From an uncultured Prevotellaceae bacterium (GTDB lineage Bacteria > Bacteroidota > Bacteroidia > Bacteroidales > Bacteroidaceae): a DNA stretch of 40,137 nucleotides. Below, piece after piece: positions 34,107 through 40,137 of the stretch. Every line of letters begins with the position of its first letter. Positions within the stretch are counted from its first letter, which is position 1. The position numbers were made by a program, and so were the translations under genes. The notes beneath the pieces were generated by a model. The model was not told the DNA's origin. It searched no databases and saw only the letters and a list, made by a program, of their open reading frames with translations. The DNA lies in assembly GCA_946184125.1 (NCBI GenBank), contig CAMHEL010000017.1, positions 1-40,137 on the forward strand, given 5' to 3'.

Positions 34107-34115
34107 TAATTTTGC
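34107..34115 (+). promoter_or_regulatory. -7 box of uvrB
   Basis: TAATTTTGC lies 53 nt before the ATG at 34169, divergent from the bamD promoter. The -33 region is T-rich without a clear TTTG. Confidence 0.6.
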
Positions 34116-34168
34116 AGAACTATGCCTTTGCGTGAGACCTCGTGAGGGCAGAGCAAGCCAAAAAAATC

Positions 34169-36208
<2,040 letters not shown>

Positions 36209-36317
36209 GGTTTGTGCTCCAGGCACGCACAAATTGTAAATCCTCGTTGCGCAGGAGGCCGCTCCTTGACGAACAGAGTTACTAAAAGCGTGTTCTGCTT
36301 TAAAAAAAAGTGAAACA

Positions 36318-36350
36318 TTTGCTTATTTCTGATAATCTTCGTATTTTTGC
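36318..36350 (+). promoter_or_regulatory. Promoter of the DUF4468-like/porin group
   Basis: TTTG (36318-36321), a 20-nt spacer and TATTTTTGC (36342-36350) lie 30 nt before the ATG at 36381. Confidence 0.8.
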
Positions 36351-36380
36351 CCACCGAAACCAATTCAAGCAAGCAACATC

Positions 36381-37007
36381 ATGAGAAAAACGATTGCAAT
36401 AATGCTGTTCTGGCTGCCATTCATAGCCATGGCACAGAGTAACTGGGAGGTGCCCACCACCACAGTGACCAAGAAGCCAGCCCAGTCGACCGAATATCAA
36501 TATGCCCGCTACCTGGGCAATGTAGTTCCCGTGGTCAACGGCGAAGTGGTGTGGGAGAAGACCTTCAACAACGACAAGAACGCCGAGGAGAACTACGCCG
36601 CGATGCTGAGTTTTCTCACCACGATGACCACCGAGGAGATTCAGTTGAAAGAGAGCAACGTGTCGCTTGTTGACAAGACAGCCCACCGCATCGCTTGCCA
36701 TTTCGAGGAATGGATGACGTTCCGCAACACCGCTTTGGCACTCGACCGCACGCGTTTCATCTACACCCTTCTGGCCGACTGTTTCGACCATCGTGTCACC
36801 GTGCGCATATTCCGCGTTGGCTATTGGTATGAAGAGCAGCGCAACGGCGGCATCCGCTACAAGGCCGAGGAATGGATAACCGACGAATGGGCCCTGAACA
36901 AGAAGCGCACGCGTCTGGCCAAGCAGTCGGGCAAGTTCCGCCGCTTCACTGTGGACCGAGTAGAGCAGATTTTCAACAACATCTCCAACAGTCTCATGGC
37001 TCATTGA
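36381..37007 (+). CDS. Secreted DUF4468-like protein
   Basis: The 208-aa product has a signal peptide (1-19, ending FIAMAQS). The mature part has VNGEVVWEKTFNNDKNAEEN, VDKTAHRIACHFEEWMTF and RVTVRIFRVGYWYEEQR, a pattern like the DUF4468 domain of Bacteroidota envelope proteins; I am not certain of the family. First of three rightward genes ending with the porin, with gaps of 25 and 3 nt, so one transcript is likely. Confidence 0.75.
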   Translation: MRKTIAIMLFWLPFIAMAQSNWEVPTTTVTKKPAQSTEYQYARYLGNVVPVVNGEVVWEKTFNNDKNAEENYAAMLSFLTTMTTEEIQLKESNVSLVDKTAHRIACHFEEWMTFRNTALALDRTRFIYTLLADCFDHRVTVRIFRVGYWYEEQRNGGIRYKAEEWITDEWALNKKRTRLAKQSGKFRRFTVDRVEQIFNNISNSLMAH

Positions 37008-37032
37008 AGCCAAGGCCCTCACATCTAACGAC

Positions 37033-37278
37033 ATGCGCCCACAGGACACCCCCGACCCCAACACCGACAACGCGAGTCCCCTCCGCCGCCATACCCACCG
37101 CAAGCCCGCCAGCGACCAGCTGTTGGGTTTGCGCAATGTGCTCAACATCATCTTCATGCTCCTCGCCGTAGCCGGCGTGGTGACATATTTGTGGATCGAC
37201 GACACTATAGGCACCTATATCGTCATTGCAGGCATGGCCTTCAAAATGGTGGAGTGCTGCCTGCGAATGCTGAGATAA
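37033..37278 (+). CDS. Small two-helix membrane protein, 81 aa
   Basis: A polar N-terminus rich in Pro and Arg (MRPQDTPDPNTDN, LRRHTHRKPASDQ) is followed by two hydrophobic helices, NVLNIIFMLLAVAGVVTYLW and YIVIAGMAFKMVECCLRML. No domain is recognised. It ends 3 nt before the porin start, so it may be coupled to it. Confidence 0.8.
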   Translation: MRPQDTPDPNTDNASPLRRHTHRKPASDQLLGLRNVLNIIFMLLAVAGVVTYLWIDDTIGTYIVIAGMAFKMVECCLRMLR

Positions 37279-37281
37279 GTT

Positions 37282-39486
37282 ATGAGACGTATCCTCCTCG
37301 CCTGTTCCCTCCTTCTACTTACTGTGCTGCATGTGTCGGCACAGGGCATGAACAGTATCGACCCAGAAGGCAACATCAGGGAGAGCAGCCGCAACAAGGA
37401 CAAAGAGAAGAAGGAGGATTTTCCGAGAGGCATGCGGGTATGGACCGTCGACGAGAAGTTCGGCGACATTTCCCCCGCCGTTCCCGACACCTTGCCCGAA
37501 ATGTTCATGAACACCATCTTCACCACTGGTTTGCGTGGAGAGTTCAACACGACGGGCAATGTTGGAGCAGCCCGCCAGAACCGCATTTTCACCGACCGCT
37601 CCGACTACGACGACTTCATCTTCAACGAGCCTTACGGCTACTTCATCACCCATCCAGGCGACTTCCATTTCACGAACACCTATTCTCCCATCACCAATCT
37701 GAGTTTTAACACTTGCGGCAACCGTACCAACGGCGAGGACCATTTCAAGGCTCTTTTCGCCACGAATGCCGGCAAGCGCATCGGTCTGGGCATGAAGTTC
37801 GACTACATCTACGGTCGTGGCTATTACTCCGACAACAGTTCCTCTCTGTCGGGTTTCACGCTGTGGGGTTCCTATCTTGGCGACCGTTACCAAGCCCATC
37901 TGCTCACCACCCTCAACCACCAGAAGCAGGCGGAGAACGGCGGTATCACCAACGACAATTACATCACTCATCCCGAAAGTTTCAACGACAACTACACAGA
38001 GGCGGAAATCCCCACCATGCTGTCGAGCAACTGGAACCGGAACGACAACCAGCACATCTTCTTCACCCACCGCTACAGTCTGGGGTTCCAGCGCAAGGTG
38101 CCCATGACCGAGGAGGAGATTAAGGCGAAGAAGTTCGCCATGGAGTCGGCCAAGGAAAACGCGGCTCGCCGTGCAAAAGAGAAGGCCCAAAAAGAGGCCG
38201 AGGAAGGCGGCAATGAGTTCGACGAGGAGGATTATGAGCGCCAGGCCGCCCTCAACGCCACAGTGGCGGAAGAATCTGCCGACACCACCTGGCTGAAGAA
38301 CGAGTATGTTCCCGTGACGAGTTTCATCCACACGTTGAAGTTCAACAACTACCGCCACATCTACCAGGCTTACCAGACTCCCGACTCGTACTACGCCTTC
38401 AGCTACCCCACCATCGCCCGCTATGGTAATGATTCCATCTACGACGAGACGAGCCACTACCGCCTCACCAACACGTTTGCCGTTGCGCTGCTGGAGGGTT
38501 TCAACAAATATGCCAAGGCCGGTCTGAAAGCCTACGTCACCTCCGACCTGAAGCACTTCACCCTTCCCGACTCCTTACACCAGTCGGTGAGTTACAACGA
38601 GCACAACATCCACGTGGGAGGTCAGCTCGTGAAGAGCGAGGGCAACACCCTTCACTACAACGCCAATGCTGAGTTCTGCGTGGCGGGCGCCGCCCTTGGC
38701 GACATCGAGGTGAACGGTGAAGCCGACCTCAACTTCCGTCTGCTGAAAGACACGGTCCAGTTGGCTGCGTCGGGCTTTTTCCATCTTCTCGACCCCACGT
38801 TCTACTACACCCACTACCATTCCCGCCATTTCTGGTGGGATGACGACGAGATGAGCAAAGTGACTCACACCCGCATCGAAGGCCGTTTCTCTCTCCAGCG
38901 CACACGCAGCAACCTTCGCGTTGCCGTCGACAACCTGACGAACTACGCCTATTTCGCCACCACCTACGACGTGACAGCCGACCACCTTCGGCTGAACAAC
39001 GCCGCCATGGTGCGCCAGACCAGCGAAAACATCAGCATCCTCACCGCCTCTCTCTCACAGCAGTTCCAGTTGAGTCTGCTGCACCTCGACACCGAGCTCA
39101 CCTACCAGAAGAGCAGCCACCCCGACATCATCCCCCTTCCGTCGCTCAACGTGTATGCCAATCTCTACCTTCGCTTCAAGATTGCCCATGTTCTTGACTG
39201 CGATTTAGGAGCCGACGTGCGCTACTTCACCCACTACAACGCGCCCGACTTTGTTCCCGGCATCGCCCAATATGCCGTTCAGGAAAACAAGGAGAGCCGT
39301 GTGGAACTGGGCGGTTATCCCATCGTCAACGCCTACGCCAATTTCTTCCTGAAGCATGCCCGTTTCTTCGTTATGATGAGCCACGTGAACCATGCCGGCA
39401 AGGGAGGCGACTATTTCCTCACCCCTCATTATCCCCTCAACCAGCGCATCTTTCGTTTCGGCGTATCGTGGAACTTCTTCAACTGA
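37282..39486 (+). CDS. Putative outer-membrane porin (Porin_10-like)
   Basis: The 734-aa product has a signal peptide (1-20, ending HVSAQG). The start of the mature part (GMRVWTVDEKFGDISPAVPD, FNEPYGYFITHPGDFHFTN) and the many alternating beta strands ending in FGVSWNFFN, with an aromatic last residue, fit a large beta-barrel of the Bacteroidota putative porin family. A charged insertion rich in Lys and Glu (about 275-320, KENAARRAKEKAQKEAEEGG) would form an external or periplasmic loop. Substrate unknown. It closes the group that starts at 36381. Confidence 0.87.
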   Translation: MRRILLACSLLLLTVLHVSAQGMNSIDPEGNIRESSRNKDKEKKEDFPRGMRVWTVDEKFGDISPAVPDTLPEMFMNTIFTTGLRGEFNTTGNVGAARQNRIFTDRSDYDDFIFNEPYGYFITHPGDFHFTNTYSPITNLSFNTCGNRTNGEDHFKALFATNAGKRIGLGMKFDYIYGRGYYSDNSSSLSGFTLWGSYLGDRYQAHLLTTLNHQKQAENGGITNDNYITHPESFNDNYTEAEIPTMLSSNWNRNDNQHIFFTHRYSLGFQRKVPMTEEEIKAKKFAMESAKENAARRAKEKAQKEAEEGGNEFDEEDYERQAALNATVAEESADTTWLKNEYVPVTSFIHTLKFNNYRHIYQAYQTPDSYYAFSYPTIARYGNDSIYDETSHYRLTNTFAVALLEGFNKYAKAGLKAYVTSDLKHFTLPDSLHQSVSYNEHNIHVGGQLVKSEGNTLHYNANAEFCVAGAALGDIEVNGEADLNFRLLKDTVQLAASGFFHLLDPTFYYTHYHSRHFWWDDDEMSKVTHTRIEGRFSLQRTRSNLRVAVDNLTNYAYFATTYDVTADHLRLNNAAMVRQTSENISILTASLSQQFQLSLLHLDTELTYQKSSHPDIIPLPSLNVYANLYLRFKIAHVLDCDLGADVRYFTHYNAPDFVPGIAQYAVQENKESRVELGGYPIVNAYANFFLKHARFFVMMSHVNHAGKGGDYFLTPHYPLNQRIFRFGVSWNFFN

Positions 39487-39603
39487 GCGAAGGTCACGGA
39501 TTATTGTTTTTTATCGGAACCTGCGATTCATTTCGGAAGCCTCGTTTGAATGATGCCGATTACAAGGAAAATAGGGATATAAATAATTGATTTTAAGGCT
39601 TTT

Positions 39604-39685
39604 GCCCCTTCGGGGCGAAATAATGTGGCCTGGATTAAAACCCAGGGCGTTGCCCTGGGCTGAGAGCAGGTTGCCCCGTTGGGGC
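39604..39685. repeat. Dispersed Bacteroidales hairpin element
   Basis: Three stem-loops: GCCCC-TTC-GGGGC (39604-39616), CCCAGGGC-GTT-GCCCTGGG (39641-39659) and GCCCC-GTT-GGGGC (39673-39685), joined by TAATGTGGCCTGGATTAAAA. It resembles an intergenic repeat I recall from many Bacteroidales genomes. It could help end the porin transcript. Confidence 0.7.
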
Positions 39686-39802
39686 GCCGTTGCTATCGAT
39701 TGATTGGTTGGAGGTTTGAGGTTGGAGGTTTATGATTAGTTGGGGGAAATTCGAATTTTTACATGGAGGGGATGGATTTCGCAAAGGATGGATTTCGTAT
39801 TA

Positions 39803-40137
39803 TCGTTTTCGTTTTCGGCATTTGACAAGCAAGCCGGTTGGGTGGGAGGCATCATGATGGTGTCTCTACATGATGAGTTCGGAGGATTCTTTTCGTTTTT
39901 GGCATTTGACAAACAAGATGGCTGGGTGGAAGACAACACCATGGTGTCTTACACGATGAGTTCGGAGCATTCTTTTCGCTTTTTCGGCATTTGACAAGCA
40001 AGATGGCTGGGTGGAAGACAACATCATGGGATCTCTACACGATGAGTTCGGAAAGTTTTGCTTCGTTGCGAACTATCGGAGACATCATGGTGTTTCTACA
40101 CGATGAGTTCGGAGGATTCTTTTCGTTTTTTCGGCAT
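39803..40137 (+). repeat. Imperfect ~84-bp tandem repeat, cut by the window edge
   Basis: GATGAGTTCGGA occurs at 39872, 39955, 40041 and 40102 (steps of 83, 86 and 61). Units share CGGCATTTGACAAGCAAG, GGCTGGGTGGAAGACAAC and CATCATGG. Openings on both strands follow the repeat; I do not call them genes. Confidence 0.8.

Noticed and set aside
39740..39994. 84-codon rightward frame
   Set aside because: Falls in the degenerate tandem repeat; both strands are open and neither has a promoter.

Overview
The window looks like chromosomal DNA from a member of Bacteroidales, most likely Prevotella or a close relative. Most promoters I can see are the Bacteroidota type: a TAnnTTTG(C) -7 box, often with TTTG about 19-20 nt upstream, and no Shine-Dalgarno sequences. 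The gene content fits: BamD-RpoZ-DUF4293 as a unit, a Porin_10-type porin, DUF4468-like and DUF4332 proteins, a BspA-type DUF285 surface protein, and Prevotella-style C-terminal tails. No tRNA, CRISPR array, integrase or complete insertion sequence was seen. No rRNA gene lies inside the window, but a promoter and leader of rRNA-operon type fires off the left edge.

Layout. 1-2.6 kb: outward rRNA-type promoter, a secreted retropepsin/PDZ protease and a convergent OmpA-family lipoprotein, separated by a heptamer repeat array. 3.1-11.0 kb: a tight rightward run of an ABC-F ATPase, M13 metallopeptidase, MetA (Glu111 acetyl-CoA type), a U32 protein and a membrane lipoprotein with a zinc ribbon. 11.0-11.5 kb: G-rich octamer repeats and hairpins. 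11.6-18.9 kb: a five-gene operon with a membrane-anchored vWA-like protein, a three-helix membrane protein, a tubulin/FtsZ-like GTPase, a 1137-aa protein with an actin/Hsp70-type ATPase core, and a membrane-anchored coiled-coil protein, closed by a strong terminator. This is the most interesting part of the window: it pairs a tubulin-like and an actin-like NTPase with membrane partners and looks like an uncharacterised membrane-associated machine.

19.0-29.0 kb is AT-richer accessory DNA: a DUF4332 protein, a BspA/dockerin-like surface protein, a TonB-C protein, a leftward cluster of four secreted or lipoprotein genes of unknown function, a frameshifted SHOCT-domain gene, and several REPIN-like palindromic elements, three of them in a 100-bp-period tandem. 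29.0-39.5 kb returns to GC-richer core genes: tex, an MscS channel, DUF4293-rpoZ-bamD (one leftward operon), uvrB (divergent from bamD), then a DUF4468-like protein, a small membrane protein and a putative porin. The last 650 bp hold dispersed hairpins and an imperfect ~84-bp tandem repeat.

All calls come from reading the sequence and from memory of protein families; no database search was run.
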